Of a DNA stretch of 64,000 bases, positions 1-10,083 are shown in pieces; the stretch's first letter is position 1; each line of letters begins with the position of its first letter. A model generated the notes under the pieces. The model saw only the letters and a program-made list of their open reading frames with translations, was not told the origin of the DNA and searched no databases. A program made the translations under genes and the position numbers. This DNA is from Calidihabitans tengchongensis (GTDB lineage Bacteria; Sysuimicrobiota; Sysuimicrobiia; Sysuimicrobiales; Kaftiobacteriaceae): assembly GCA_031459615.1 (NCBI GenBank), contig JAVKIE010000010.1, forward strand, positions 19,469-83,468, given 5' to 3'.

Positions 1-507
1 GGGCGCCGGGGCGGCCGGTCGGGCCGCGGCGGCGATGGCGGCTTCCACATCCTCCCGCGTGATCCGTCCCCCGGGGCCGGTGCCGCGGACCTGCGTCAGG
101 TCGATGCCGTGCTCCTCGGCCAGCTTGCGGGCCAGCGGGGACGCTTTCACCCGCTCCGCCCTGGCACCCGCGGGGACGGGAGGGGCAGGGGACGGCGCCG
201 CCGGTGCGGGGGCGGGGGCCGGCGCGGCCGCCGGGGGGGAGGGGCGGGCGGCGGCGGTTGGAATCTCCTCTCCGGCGGCGCCGATGATGGCGATGGGCGC
301 GCCCACCGGCGCCGACTGGCCTTCCTCCACCAGGATCTGGAGCAGGACGCCGGCCTCCTCGGCCTCGATGTCCACGTTGACCTTGTCGGTTTCGATCTCG
401 GCCAGGGGGTCTCCCCGGGCGACCGGCTCCCCGGGCCGCTTCTTCCAGCGGACGATCCGCCCCTCGGTCATGGCGTCGCCCATCTTGGGCATGATCACTT
501 CGGCCAT
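1..507 (-). CDS. pdhC: 2-oxoacid dehydrogenase E2 (lipoyl acyltransferase), N-terminal part
   Basis: Partial gene; the 3' end runs off the left edge, leaving 169 codons. The visible part has a lipoyl domain (residues 1-78) with the lipoyl-lysine motif ETDKVNVD (Lys42), an Ala/Pro-rich flexible linker, and a peripheral-subunit-binding domain (KASPLARKLAEEHGIDL...GPGGRITRED, about residues 115-155). The catalytic acyltransferase domain lies outside the window. It is the third gene of a leftward E1alpha-E1beta-E2 operon. E2 carries the acyl group from E1 to CoA. The substrate (pyruvate or acetoin) cannot be decided from this part; the symbol is a family-level label. Confidence 0.88.
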   Translation of the reverse strand, partial: MAEVIMPKMGDAMTEGRIVRWKKRPGEPVARGDPLAEIETDKVNVDIEAEEAGVLLQILVEEGQSAPVGAPIAIIGAAGEEIPTAAARPSPPAAAPAPAPAPAAPSPAPPVPAGARAERVKASPLARKLAEEHGIDLTQVRGTGPGGRITREDVEAAIAAAARPAAPAP

Positions 508-584
508 CGCAGGCTCCCGCGACCCTCAGAGGTTGACAGCGTCACGCACACAGGCCCGACCTCTGTACCTTCCACCTCCAACTT
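508..584. other. Spacer with GGTTGGAGG-type repeat
   Basis: Gap between E1beta and E2 on the minus strand. Read on the minus strand it holds a GTTGGAGGTGGAAGG-like stretch resembling the purine repeats at 56041-56075. No gene is seen. Confidence 0.4.
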
Positions 585-1568
585 TCACTCCCGCCCCAGC
601 GCCCGCCGCACGGCGCGGACGATGTCATCCTCGGCGGGCAGGGCCAGCAGCTCCAGGGTGCGCGCATAGGGCATCGGCACGTCCGCGCCGGTGACCCGCT
701 CGATGGGGGCGTCCAGCTCGTCGAAGGCCTCCTCGTAGATCCGCATGGCGATCTCGGCGGCGGCGCCGAAGGGCTTCCACTGCTCCTGGACCACCACCGC
801 CCGGTGGGTGCGGGAGACCGACTCGGCCAGGGTGGCGGCGTCCAGAGGCCGCAGCGTCCGCAGGTTGATCACCTCGGCCTCCACCCCGTCCCGGGCCAGG
901 TGGTCGGCGGCCGCCAGGGCCAGGTGCAGCATGCGGCTGTAGGCCACCACGGTGACATCCCGTCCCGGCCGGACCACCTCCGCCTTCCCGAAGGGCAGGG
1001 CGAACTCCGGATCGTCGGGGACCTCCCCCTTGATGCCGTACAGGGCGGCGTTTTCCAGGAAGATGACCGGATCCCGCCCGCGGATGGCGGTGCGCAGCAG
1101 CCCCCGGGCGTCAGCCGGGGTGGCGGGTGCGACCACGTACAGGCCCGGGAAGTGGGCGTAGGTGGCCTCCAGGCTCTGGGAGTGCTGGGCCGACAGCTGC
1201 ACGCCGGCGCCGTTGGGGCCCCGGATGACCAGCGGCACGTCCACCTGGCCGCCGGAGAAGTACCGCACCTTGGCCGCGTTGTTGACGATCTGGTCCATGG
1301 CCAGCAGGGAGAAGTTCCAGGTCATGACCTCCACCACCGGCCGCAGGCCCAGCATCGCCATGCCGATCGCGGCGCCGACGAAGCCGAGCTCGGAGATGGG
1401 GGTGTCGATGACCCGCCGGGGGCCGTAGCGGGACAGCAGGTCGGCGGTCACCCGGAAGGTGCCCTGGTAGACGCCGATGTCCTCCCCCAGGAGGACGACC
1501 GACGGGTCGCGGTCCATCTCCTCGATGAGGGTGGAGCGCAGGGCGTCGCGGTAGGTCAGTTCGGCCAT
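585..1568 (-). CDS. pdhB: 2-oxoacid dehydrogenase E1 beta subunit (pyruvate/acetoin type)
   Basis: 327 aa, the normal length for E1beta. It starts MAELTYRDALRSTLIEEM and contains the family blocks VLLGEDIGVYQGTFRVT, DTPISELGFVGAAIGMA and RGPNGAGVQLSAQHSQSLEA. With E1alpha it forms the alpha2beta2 TPP-dependent decarboxylase that reductively acylates the E2 lipoyl group. It lies 120 bp downstream of E1alpha and 77 bp upstream of E2 on the minus strand, so the three are probably one operon. Its GANGAG-type loop resembles pyruvate/acetoin enzymes more than the branched-chain-type E1beta at 20764-21747 (PYGGSHGTALYHSQS). Substrate remains inference. Confidence 0.92.
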   Translation of the reverse strand: MAELTYRDALRSTLIEEMDRDPSVVLLGEDIGVYQGTFRVTADLLSRYGPRRVIDTPISELGFVGAAIGMAMLGLRPVVEVMTWNFSLLAMDQIVNNAAKVRYFSGGQVDVPLVIRGPNGAGVQLSAQHSQSLEATYAHFPGLYVVAPATPADARGLLRTAIRGRDPVIFLENAALYGIKGEVPDDPEFALPFGKAEVVRPGRDVTVVAYSRMLHLALAAADHLARDGVEAEVINLRTLRPLDAATLAESVSRTHRAVVVQEQWKPFGAAAEIAMRIYEEAFDELDAPIERVTGADVPMPYARTLELLALPAEDDIVRAVRRALGRE

Positions 1569-1608
1569 CGCCGCACCCGCGAGAGGGGACGCATGAGAAT
1601 CGGACGGG

Positions 1609-1680
1609 TTGATACCGTCAATCGTTGAGTCGTTGAACCGTCGAATCGGTGAAACGGGGGGCGAATCGGTCGTTTCACCG
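1609..1680. repeat. CGTTGAA-type short repeats ending in a 10-bp inverted repeat
   Basis: The E1alpha/E1beta gap holds degenerate units (cgttgagtcgttgaaccg, then tcgaatcggtgaaacg) of the same flavour as those at 56808-56880. CGGTGAAACG (1647-1656) is perfectly complementary to CGTTTCACCG (1671-1680) across a 14-nt loop, so the E1alpha-E1beta transcript could form a hairpin here. Confidence 0.6.
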
Positions 1681-1688
1681 CCCCCTGC

Positions 1689-2735
1689 TTACCATGGCCC
1701 TCCGTAGACGTCCGTGTAGAGCTCCTCCGGGGGAGGGGCCGGACTGTTCTCGGCGAAGCGCACGGCCTCCAGGACCTCCCGCTCGGCCTCGTCGTGGATG
1801 CGCCGGACCGCCGCGTCGTCCAGCAGCCCCGCCGACCGCAGGCGCTGCTCGAGGAGCAGGATCGGGTCCCGCTGACGCGCCTGCGCCACTTCCTCCTTGG
1901 TGCGGTAGGGCTGGAACAGGTCGGCCGCGCCGTGCCCGGCAAACCGGTAGGTCAGCATCTCCACCGCGTAGGGGCGGCCGCTCTCGCGCACCCGGGCCAC
2001 GACCCGCTGCGCCAGGCGCCGCACGCCGAGGAAGTCCATCCCGTCCGCCCGCTCAGCCTCAATGGCGTACGCGGCGAACCGGCTGGCGAGATCCGTGACC
2101 GCCGAGGACCGCTCCACCGACGTGCCCATGGCATACTGGTTGTTCTCCACGATGTAGACGATGGGGCAGAGCCCCTCGCGCCCCCACAGGCCGGCCATGT
2201 TCAGGGGCTCGTGGAAGGCCCCGCTGTTCATGGCCCCGTCCCCCAAAAAGCACAGGCAGACCCGGTCGGTCCCGCGGTAGCGCAGGGCGTAGGCGGCGCC
2301 GGTGGCCAGGGGGATGTGGCCGCCCACGATGCCGTAGCCGCCGTAAAACCCCCGGGCCACGTCAAACAGGTGCATGGACCCTCCCTTGCCCTTGGCCAGC
2401 CCCGTGGTCTTCCCGAACAGCTCGGCCATCACGGCTCCGGGGGAGGCCCCCCGGAACAGGGCGTGGGCGTGGTCCCGATAGCCGGTGAAGAAAATATCGT
2501 CGTCCCGCAGGACGCTGAGAAACCCCGCCGCCACCGCCTCCTGCCCGCTGTACAGATGGAGGTAGCCGCCGATGCGTCCCCGGCGGAACTGGCGCTCGGC
2601 CTCATCCTCGAACCGCCGGGCCAGGACCATCCGGGCGTACCACTCGACCGCCTCCGCGAGCTCTTCGCGGTCGGCCGCCCGAGCAGGTACCGTCCGGGTC
2701 GGGCGCGGCCCCTCGGCGCGCGGCGCGTCAGCCAT
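1689..2735 (-). CDS. pdhA: 2-oxoacid dehydrogenase E1 alpha subunit (pyruvate/acetoin type)
   Basis: About 348 aa from the ATG at 2735 (MADAPRAEGP); an in-frame start four codons upstream is possible. It has the acetoin/pyruvate E1alpha blocks GKGGSMHLFD and GGYGIVGGHIPLATG and the TPP/Mg motif GDGAMNSGAFHEPLNMAG...VENNQYAMGT. It forms the TPP enzyme with E1beta (585-1568). It is the first gene of the leftward operon, divergent from the + strand genes starting at 2834; the gap has an AT-rich patch that could hold back-to-back promoters. The cluster has no E3; the lpd gene at 18105 could serve both complexes. Confidence 0.92.
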   Translation of the reverse strand: MADAPRAEGPRPTRTVPARAADREELAEAVEWYARMVLARRFEDEAERQFRRGRIGGYLHLYSGQEAVAAGFLSVLRDDDIFFTGYRDHAHALFRGASPGAVMAELFGKTTGLAKGKGGSMHLFDVARGFYGGYGIVGGHIPLATGAAYALRYRGTDRVCLCFLGDGAMNSGAFHEPLNMAGLWGREGLCPIVYIVENNQYAMGTSVERSSAVTDLASRFAAYAIEAERADGMDFLGVRRLAQRVVARVRESGRPYAVEMLTYRFAGHGAADLFQPYRTKEEVAQARQRDPILLLEQRLRSAGLLDDAAVRRIHDEAEREVLEAVRFAENSPAPPPEELYTDVYGGPW

Positions 2736-2801
2736 GGCGCAGATCACCCGTCAGGGCAGGTCTCCGGGACGACAACAGGATAGCGTGGCACGTAACGGCA
2801 C

Positions 2802-2813
2802 TAATATTATCAT
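2802..2813. promoter_or_regulatory. AT-rich divergent promoter patch
   Basis: CTAATATTATCATA stands out in high-GC DNA between the divergent E1alpha gene and the small gene at 2834. It gives -10-like hexamers both ways (TATTAT at 2805-2810 on +, TATGAT/GATAAT on -). No convincing -35 box was found. Confidence 0.35.
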
Positions 2814-2833
2814 ACGGGGTGGTGGAGACCAAG

Positions 2834-3025
2834 ATGACGACACCGGTGGGTTCGTCCGCCCCCGATCTGGTGGACCGGGTCCGGGCACACCTGCAGACGC
2901 TGCGGCGGGTGCTGGACGAGACAGCCGTCGAACCCCTTACCCCCGAGCAGGCCGCCGACCACGCGCGCCTGCGGGAGGCGCTGGACGCCCTGGAGCGCCG
3001 CGTCCAGGAGATCCTCCGTCTGTAG
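2834..3025 (+). CDS. Small hypothetical protein, helical
   Basis: 63 aa from ATG 2834 (MTTPVGSSAPDLVDRV), preceded by GGTGGAG at suitable spacing; GTG codons at 2819 and 2822 are alternative in-frame starts. Charged, predicted all-helical (LRRVLDET, LREALDALERRVQEILRL), possibly a short coiled coil. No family is recognised. It stands alone between the divergent E1alpha operon and a pyrimidine-rich repeat tract. A real gene is likely from its start signal and codon pattern, but function is unknown. Confidence 0.5.
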   Translation: MTTPVGSSAPDLVDRVRAHLQTLRRVLDETAVEPLTPEQAADHARLREALDALERRVQEILRL

Positions 3026-3034
3026 AGGGCCCAT

Positions 3035-3076
3035 CCTTCTTCCCTCTTCCCTCTTCCTTCTTCCCTCTTCCCTTTC
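3035..3076 (+). repeat. TCTTCCC heptamer tract A
   Basis: Pyrimidine-rich array (ccttcttccctcttccc and similar, 7-bp period) between the small gene and the adenosine deaminase-family gene. It is followed at once by TTATAAT (3077-3083), a good -10 match. It belongs to the dispersed GGGAAGA/TCTTCCC family described in the findings. Confidence 0.85.
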
Positions 3077-3111
3077 TTATAATGTGCCCACCACGTCCAG
3101 GGCGGCATGGT

Positions 3112-4161
3112 GTGACAGATCCGGCTACCACCGACGTCATCCGTCAGCTTCCCAAGGTCGAGCTCCACCTTCACCTGGAGACGTCGCTGAGGCTGCGCCG
3201 CCTCGCCCGCCGATCCGGGGAGGCCGGCCGGCCGGCGGCGGCCCTGGTGGCGGATCCCGCGCGCTTTTCCGGGTACGATCGGCTGCGCAGGATCCGCCAC
3301 CTCAGCCGGGCGGGAATTCCCGACGAGCTGTACACCGCCGAGAACATCGAGGCCATCACGGCGGAGCTGCTCCGGGAGGCGGCCGCCCACCACGTCCGGT
3401 ACCTGGAGGTGCGGGTGGGGGGGCGGCGCGGCTTTGAGCGGCTGGGGATCCGGCCCATGCTGGAGGCCATGGCCCGGGCGCGGCAGCGGGCGGCCGCGGA
3501 GACGGGCGTCCGGTGCGGCATCGTGGTGACCGTGGTCCGCGAGCGGGGTCCGGAGGAGGCGGTGCGCCGGGTGCGGGAGGCCCTCGCGTGCCGGGACTGT
3601 GGGGTGGTGGGGGTGGACCTCGCCGGCGACGAGGAGAACTTTCCCCCGGCGCTGTTCGCCCGGGCCATGGATGTGGCGCGGGACGGCGGGCTGGGGATCA
3701 CCGTGCACGCCGGCGAGTTCTCCGGCCCGGCCAGCGTCTGGACCGCCGTCTACCAGCTGGGGGCCCACCGCATCGGCCACGGGATCCGCGCTGCCGAGGA
3801 CCCCGACCTGCTGGAGCTGTTGCGCGAGCGGCAGGTGACCCTGGAGGTCTGCCCCACCAGCAACATCGCCCTGGGACTGTGCGCCTCGCCGTCCTCCCAC
3901 CCGGTGGGCCGCCTGCTGGCGGCCGGCGTGCCGGTGACGGTGAGCAGCGACGATCCCCTGCTGCTGGGCACGGACATCTCCCGCGAGCTGGCCCTGGTGG
4001 CCTCCGCGTGCCGGTTGGGGCCGGAGGGCGTGGCGGGCCTGATCCTGCAGGCCGCCCGTGCCGCCTTTCTCCCGCCCGCCGAGCGCGCGGGTCTGGTGGC
4101 GGAGATCGAGTCGTCGCTGGGGGCCGCCCTGGCCTCCGATGCCCGCACGGGGCTTTCTTGA
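3112..4161 (+). CDS. add: Adenosine deaminase family protein
   Basis: 349 aa from GTG 3112; an ATG at 3082 is in frame but overlaps the TATAAT box, so GTG is preferred. Metal-dependent deaminase of the amidohydrolase fold: HxH zinc motif in VELHLHLETSL (the usual HLHLDG is altered to HLHLET), HAGEFSGP (zinc His and catalytic Glu region), EVCPTSNIALG and the SSDDPLLLGT metal-Asp motif. Removes an amino group from adenosine or a related purine; aminodeoxyfutalosine or adenine are alternative substrates in this family. The stop codon overlaps the -35 box of the suf promoter. Confidence 0.82.
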   Translation: MTDPATTDVIRQLPKVELHLHLETSLRLRRLARRSGEAGRPAAALVADPARFSGYDRLRRIRHLSRAGIPDELYTAENIEAITAELLREAAAHHVRYLEVRVGGRRGFERLGIRPMLEAMARARQRAAAETGVRCGIVVTVVRERGPEEAVRRVREALACRDCGVVGVDLAGDEENFPPALFARAMDVARDGGLGITVHAGEFSGPASVWTAVYQLGAHRIGHGIRAAEDPDLLELLRERQVTLEVCPTSNIALGLCASPSSHPVGRLLAAGVPVTVSSDDPLLLGTDISRELALVASACRLGPEGVAGLILQAARAAFLPPAERAGLVAEIESSLGAALASDARTGLS

Positions 4162-4186
4162 CACGTCCTCCCCCTCATGCCAGAAT
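4158..4186 (+). promoter_or_regulatory. Sigma70-type promoter of the suf operon
   Basis: TTGACA (4158-4163, perfect -35), a 17-bp spacer, then CAGAAT (4181-4186, 4/6 to TATAAT), 54 bp upstream of the sufC ATG. The -35 box overlaps the TGA stop of the upstream deaminase gene. Confidence 0.65.
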
Positions 4187-4240
4187 GGGCCTGGAGTTGT
4201 TGAGCGAAACAGTCGAGAATCGCGTGAGTCCGGAGGGGCC

Positions 4241-5071
4241 ATGGCTGACCTGGAGATCCGGGATCTGACCGTGCAGGTGGAGGACAAGGTGATCCTCAAG
4301 GGGGTGACGCTGAGCCTCAACCGGGGCGAGATTCACGCCCTGATGGGGCCCAACGGGTCGGGCAAGTCCACCCTGGCCAACGTCCTGATGGGCAACCCCT
4401 TCTACCAGGTGGTGCGCGGGGAAGTGCTGTTCAAGGGTGAGGACCTGCTGGCGATGCCGCCCGACGAACGGGCCCGCAAGGGCCTGTTCATCGCCTTCCA
4501 GTACCCGGTGGCCATTCCCGGCGTGACCATGAGCAGCTTCCTGCGCACCGCCGTCTCCGCCCGCCGGGGGTACCAGAAGGAGTTGATGCCGGTGGGGGAG
4601 TTTCAGAAACTGCTGCGCCAGAAACTCCAGGACCTGCGGATCGAGCCCGACATCGTCGCCCGCTACGTGAACGAGGGGTTCAGCGGGGGCGAGAAGAAGC
4701 GGGCCGAGATCCTGCAGATGGCCCTGCTGGAGCCCGAGATTGCCATCCTGGACGAGACCGACTCGGGGCTGGACATCGACTCGGTGAAGGTGGTGGCCGA
4801 AGGGGTGAGCCGGATGTTCGAGCAGGCCCGGGGGCACCTGGGGATCCTGGTGATCACCCACTACTCCCGGATCCTCCAGTACATCCGGCCGTCCCAGGTC
4901 CACGTGATGTTTGACGGGCGCATCGTGGTCTCGGGCGGCCCCGAATTGGCCGACGAGCTGGAGCAGGCCGGGTACGAGGGGATCAAGGCCCAGGTGGACG
5001 TGGTGGCCGCTGAAGTGGCCACCTCGGGCGCCGTCCGCCGGGCTGGCAAGGTGTTCTGGGTCGCCCACTGA
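4241..5071 (+). CDS. sufC: SufC, Fe-S assembly ATPase
   Basis: 276 aa from ATG 4241, with CGGAGGGG just upstream. ABC-type ATPase of the SufBCD scaffold. Walker A GPNGSGKST (near residue 38), the SufC-specific signature FSGGEKKRAEILQMALLEP, Walker B AILDETDSGLDIDS, and the switch His in VITHYSR. About 20 residues longer at the C-terminus than usual (ends GKVFWVAH). First gene of sufC-sufB-sufD-Rieske-sufS-sufU behind the promoter at 4158. It powers cluster assembly in the cytoplasm. Confidence 0.95.
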   Translation: MADLEIRDLTVQVEDKVILKGVTLSLNRGEIHALMGPNGSGKSTLANVLMGNPFYQVVRGEVLFKGEDLLAMPPDERARKGLFIAFQYPVAIPGVTMSSFLRTAVSARRGYQKELMPVGEFQKLLRQKLQDLRIEPDIVARYVNEGFSGGEKKRAEILQMALLEPEIAILDETDSGLDIDSVKVVAEGVSRMFEQARGHLGILVITHYSRILQYIRPSQVHVMFDGRIVVSGGPELADELEQAGYEGIKAQVDVVAAEVATSGAVRRAGKVFWVAH

Positions 5072-5088
5072 ACCGGGGGAGGGAGCCG

Positions 5089-6495
<1,407 letters not shown>

Positions 6496-6496
6496 G

Positions 6497-7816
6497 ATGG
6501 GCGAGAGGACGACGCCGGTCATCCCTGTCGCGCGCGACGCCATCCTGTCGCTGGCGGCGCGCCTGGACGAGCCCGCCTGGCTGCGGGAGGCGCGGCTGGC
6601 GGCCTGGGACCTTCTGGGGAGCCTCCCGCCTCCGTCGCCCACCGACGAGGAGTGGCGGCGCACCGATCCGGGGATCCTGTCCCTGGACGGTCTGCACCTG
6701 GGCGGACCCGAGCCCTCCGGCCCTCTCCCCGCCGCCCTGGAGGACGTGCTGGGCCGGTGGCCGTCGCCGGCTGCCGTGCTGGTGTACCGCAACAGCCGTC
6801 TCGTGCGCGCGGACCTGTCCCCCGATCTGGCCGCCCGGGGGGTCGTCGCCGCCGACCTGTCCGCGGCCGCGCACGCCCACGCCGACCTGGTGCGCCGGTG
6901 GCTCATGACCGAGGCCGTCCGCCCCCAGGAGGGCTACGTGACCGCCCTCCACGCCGCCGCCCGGACCGGAGGCCCCGCGCTGGTCGTCCCCGACGGCGTC
7001 GAGGTCGCCGAGCCCGTCCTGGTGGCGACGTGGATCGACGGCGACCGCCTGGCCCTGGCCCCCCACCTTCTGGTGGTGGCGGGGCGGGGCAGCCGGGTGA
7101 CCGTGATGGCCGCCACCGGGTCCGGGGCGGGCGAGTGGGCCGCCCTGGCCCTGCCGGTCGCCGAGGTCATCCTGGGCGACGGCGCCCAGGTGCGGCTGGT
7201 GACGCTGCACGTGGCCGGTCCCCATGTCCGCGAGGTCGGGATCCTGCGGGCGGTCCTGGGCCGGGACAGCACCCTGCACACCCTGCAGGCGGCCCTGGGG
7301 GGACGGGTCCTCAAGATGCGGGTGGAGTCGATCCTGGCGGGGCCGGGGGCCAGCGCGGAGATGCTGGGGGTGGTGTTCGGGGACGACGGGCAGCACGTGG
7401 ACATCCGCACCCTCCAGGAGCACCGGGCACCCCATACCCTCTCCGACCTCCTGTTCAAGAACGCCGTGCGGGACCGCGCCCACAGCATCTTCTCGGGGCT
7501 GATCCGGGTCCACTACGGGGCGCAGAAAACCAACGCCTTCCAGGCCAACCGGAACCTCATCCTCAGCGAGGGGGCCAAGGCCGACAGCATCCCCAATCTG
7601 GAGATCATGGCCAACGACCTGCGCTGCACCCACGGCTCGGCCACCAGCCGGCTCAGCGAGGACCACCTGTTCTACCTCATGAGCCGGGGCTTGACCCGCT
7701 CCCAGGCGGTGCGCATGGTGGTAGAGGGGTTCTTCGCCGAGGTGCTGGACCGGGTGCCCCTGGCGCCGGTGCGGGATCTGCTGGCCGAGCGGATCGGCGC
7801 CAAGATGGCGACATGA
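6497..7816 (+). CDS. sufD: SufD, Fe-S scaffold partner
   Basis: 439 aa, starting one base after the sufB stop. A divergent N-terminal half precedes a SufB/D-type beta-helix core (about residues 150-420) with LLFKNAVRDRAHSIFSGLIRV, QKTNAFQANRNLILSEGA and ...HGSATSRLSEDHLFYLMSRG, where the conserved His aligns with the SufD metal-contact residue. It pairs with SufB and SufC2. The 4-bp overlap with the next gene suggests translational coupling. Confidence 0.95.
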   Translation: MGERTTPVIPVARDAILSLAARLDEPAWLREARLAAWDLLGSLPPPSPTDEEWRRTDPGILSLDGLHLGGPEPSGPLPAALEDVLGRWPSPAAVLVYRNSRLVRADLSPDLAARGVVAADLSAAAHAHADLVRRWLMTEAVRPQEGYVTALHAAARTGGPALVVPDGVEVAEPVLVATWIDGDRLALAPHLLVVAGRGSRVTVMAATGSGAGEWAALALPVAEVILGDGAQVRLVTLHVAGPHVREVGILRAVLGRDSTLHTLQAALGGRVLKMRVESILAGPGASAEMLGVVFGDDGQHVDIRTLQEHRAPHTLSDLLFKNAVRDRAHSIFSGLIRVHYGAQKTNAFQANRNLILSEGAKADSIPNLEIMANDLRCTHGSATSRLSEDHLFYLMSRGLTRSQAVRMVVEGFFAEVLDRVPLAPVRDLLAERIGAKMAT

Positions 7817-8169
7817 CCGGGGCGACGTCGGAATTCGTGCCCGTGGCGGCCGTGGACGAGATTCCCCCGGGCACGGCCCGGGTGGTGACGCTGGAGGGCC
7901 GGCGCATCGCGGTCTTCAACGTGGGCGGGACGTACTACGCCATCGACGACACCTGCACCCACGAGGAGGCGTCGCTGGCCAGCGGGGCCCTGTACGGCGA
8001 CATCGTGGCGTGTCCGCGGCACGGGTCGCGGTTTCACCTGCCCACCGGGCGCGTGCTGTCCCTGCCGGCCGTGATCCCGGTCAACACGTATCCGGTCCAG
8101 GTGGCCGACGGGCAGGTCTGTGTGCAGCCGGTCCCCCGGCGGGGCCGCGGGATGCCCCACAAGACCTGA
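7813..8169 (+). CDS. Rieske-type [2Fe-2S] ferredoxin
   Basis: 118 aa from ATG 7813, overlapping sufD by 4 bp (ATGA). A lone Rieske domain with both cluster-binding motifs, CTHEEASL (C-x-H) and CPRHGSRF (C-x-x-H), followed by the usual strand (YPVQVADGQVCV). Resembles soluble dioxygenase-type ferredoxins. In many suf operons such a gene sits between sufD and sufS, probably as an electron donor or target; the exact partner is not visible here. Confidence 0.9.
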   Translation: MTGATSEFVPVAAVDEIPPGTARVVTLEGRRIAVFNVGGTYYAIDDTCTHEEASLASGALYGDIVACPRHGSRFHLPTGRVLSLPAVIPVNTYPVQVADGQVCVQPVPRRGRGMPHKT

Positions 8170-8195
8170 GGGACCGCACACGGGAGGCGTGGCCG

Positions 8196-9434
8196 ATGGT
8201 GCCCGAGACGGTCCGGGCCGACTTTCCCATCCTGGCGCGGCGGGTCCACGGCAAACCCCTGGTGTACCTGGACAGCGCCGCCACCTCCCAGAAGCCCCGG
8301 CAGGTCCTGGACGCCCTGGTGCGCTACTACACCGAGTACAACGCCAACGTCCACCGCGGGATCTACGCCCTGGCCGAGGAGGCGACCCGCCGGTACGAGC
8401 AGGCCCGCGCCGCCGTGGCGGCGTTCATCGGGGCGCCGCGGCCGGAAGAGGTGGTGTTCACCCGGGGCACCACCGAGGCCATCAACCTGGTGGCGTATAC
8501 CTGGGCGCGCGCCACCCTGCGCCCGGGCGACGAGATCATCCTCACCGAGATGGAGCACCACAGCAACCTGGTCCCCTGGCAGCTGGTGGCCGAGCAGACC
8601 GGGGCCGTGCTGCGCTTCGTGCCCTTCGACGGCCAGGGTCTGCTGGACCTGGACGCCTACGACCGGCTGCTGGGGGAGCGCACCCGCCTGGTGGCGGTCA
8701 CCCACCAGTCCAACGTCCTCGGCACCATCAACCCCATCCGGGAAATCGCCGCCCGAGCCCGCGCGGTGGGGGCCCGGGTCCTGGTGGACGGCGCCCAGGC
8801 CGCCCCCCACATGCCGGTGAACGTGGCCGAGCTGGGGGTGGACTTTTACGCCCTGTCGGCCCACAAGATGTGCGGCCCCACCGGCGCGGGGGCCCTGTGG
8901 GCGCGCTACGAGCTGCTGGAGTCCATGCCGCCCTTCCACGGGGGCGGGGAGATGATCCTCCTGGTGCAGCTGGAGAAGTCCACCTTCAAGGACCCGCCCC
9001 ACAAGTTTGAAGCCGGCACCCCCAACATCGCCGACTGCATCGTGTGGGCTGAGGCCATCGACTACCTGCAGCGCATCGGCATGGAGGCCATCCGGGAACA
9101 CGAACGGCGCCTGGTGGCCTACGCCCTGGACCGCCTGGCCGAGGTGCCCGGGATCACCGTGTACGGCCCCCGGGAGATGAACGTGCGGGGCGGGGCCGTG
9201 GCCTTCTGGATGGACGTGGCGCACCCCCACGACGTGGCCCAGGTTCTCGACCAGGAGGGGATCGCGGTCCGCGCCGGGCACCACTGCGCCCAGCCCCTGC
9301 ACCGGCGCCTGGGCGTGCCGGCCACGGTGCGGGCCAGCGTCTACCTCTACAACACCGAATCCGACATCGACGCCCTGGTCCGGGGCCTCCACGCGGTGCG
9401 GCACCTGTTCGCGCCCCGCCCGGCCCCGGCCTGA
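8196..9434 (+). CDS. sufS: SufS, group II cysteine desulfurase
   Basis: 412 aa from ATG 8196 with CGGGAGG eight bases upstream. PLP enzyme that takes sulfur from cysteine to give a persulfide. Family marks: YLDSAATSQKPRQVLDA at the start, EHHSN (PLP-stacking His), the PLP lysine in SAHKMCGPTG, and the active-site Cys in the short group II loop RAGHHCAQPLHR. It sits between the Rieske gene and sufU, its usual sulfur acceptor. Confidence 0.96.
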   Translation: MVPETVRADFPILARRVHGKPLVYLDSAATSQKPRQVLDALVRYYTEYNANVHRGIYALAEEATRRYEQARAAVAAFIGAPRPEEVVFTRGTTEAINLVAYTWARATLRPGDEIILTEMEHHSNLVPWQLVAEQTGAVLRFVPFDGQGLLDLDAYDRLLGERTRLVAVTHQSNVLGTINPIREIAARARAVGARVLVDGAQAAPHMPVNVAELGVDFYALSAHKMCGPTGAGALWARYELLESMPPFHGGGEMILLVQLEKSTFKDPPHKFEAGTPNIADCIVWAEAIDYLQRIGMEAIREHERRLVAYALDRLAEVPGITVYGPREMNVRGGAVAFWMDVAHPHDVAQVLDQEGIAVRAGHHCAQPLHRRLGVPATVRASVYLYNTESDIDALVRGLHAVRHLFAPRPAPA

Positions 9435-9551
9435 GACCGCGTCGCCCTCCCCCGGCGGTTCGCGCGGCTCGAGCGCGGGGCACCCGGCGGGCATGCGGTG
9501 CGGACCCGAGTGCCGCGCGGGCAGGAGTGTGGTATGCTCACCGGGAGACCC

Positions 9552-10016
9552 ATGGGCCTGGACGATCTGTACCGCGAGGTCATCCTGGACCACTACAGCC
9601 ATCCGCGCAACCGCGGAGAGCTGCCCGACCCCGACATCAGGGTGGAGGGGGCCAATCCCCTGTGCGGGGATGAGCTGGCCATCTACGTGAAGCTCTCGGG
9701 TGACACGGTGGCCGATGCCCGGTTCACCGGCCGGGGCTGTTCCATCAGCCAGGCCTCGGCGTCGATGATGACCGAGCAGATCAAGGGCAAGACCCTCGCC
9801 CAGGCCCGCGCCCTGGTGGCCCGTTTCAGGGGCATGATGCACGGCGAGCCCGTCTCGGAGGAGGAACTGGGCGACCTGGTGGCCCTGCAGGGCGTGCGCA
9901 AGTTTCCGGTGAGAATCAAGTGCGCCACCCTTGCGTGGGTGGCTCTGGAGCAGGGGATGGACGAGTACGCGGCGGGCCGGGGCGCCGTCACCGCCCGGAC
10001 GACCACGGAGACATGA
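9552..10016 (+). CDS. sufU: SufU, zinc-dependent sulfur transfer protein
   Basis: 154 aa from ATG 9552, with GGGAG at good spacing; an upstream ATG at 9534 is in frame. IscU-like fold with the three conserved cysteines of SufU: NPLCGDEL, GRGCSISQASASMM and VRIKCATLAW, plus the SufU-type insertion between the second and third Cys (KGKTLAQARALVARF...). Accepts the SufS persulfide at a zinc site and passes it to SufB. Probably the last gene of the suf operon; a -10-like TATGCT lies at 9533-9538, so a second start is possible. Confidence 0.95.
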   Translation: MGLDDLYREVILDHYSHPRNRGELPDPDIRVEGANPLCGDELAIYVKLSGDTVADARFTGRGCSISQASASMMTEQIKGKTLAQARALVARFRGMMHGEPVSEEELGDLVALQGVRKFPVRIKCATLAWVALEQGMDEYAAGRGAVTARTTTET

Positions 10017-10037
10017 GGGCCAGGGAACTCCGCCGAT

Positions 10038-10069
10038 CCCTCGTCCCTCCTCCCTCCTCCTTCTTCCCT
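10038..10069 (+). repeat. TCC-rich tract upstream of transketolase
   Basis: Pyrimidine-rich run (tccctcctccctcctccttcttccc) in the short gap between sufU and the transketolase gene. A degenerate relative of the TCTTCCC heptamer arrays. A normal SD (GGGAGGA) follows it. Confidence 0.5.
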
Positions 10070-10083
10070 GTCGGGAGGACCCC

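Noticed and set aside
2572..3111. N-terminal extension of the adenosine deaminase-family gene
   Set aside because: The extension crosses the small gene, the repeat tract and a TATAAT box, and is not like the family; the start at 3112 is preferred.
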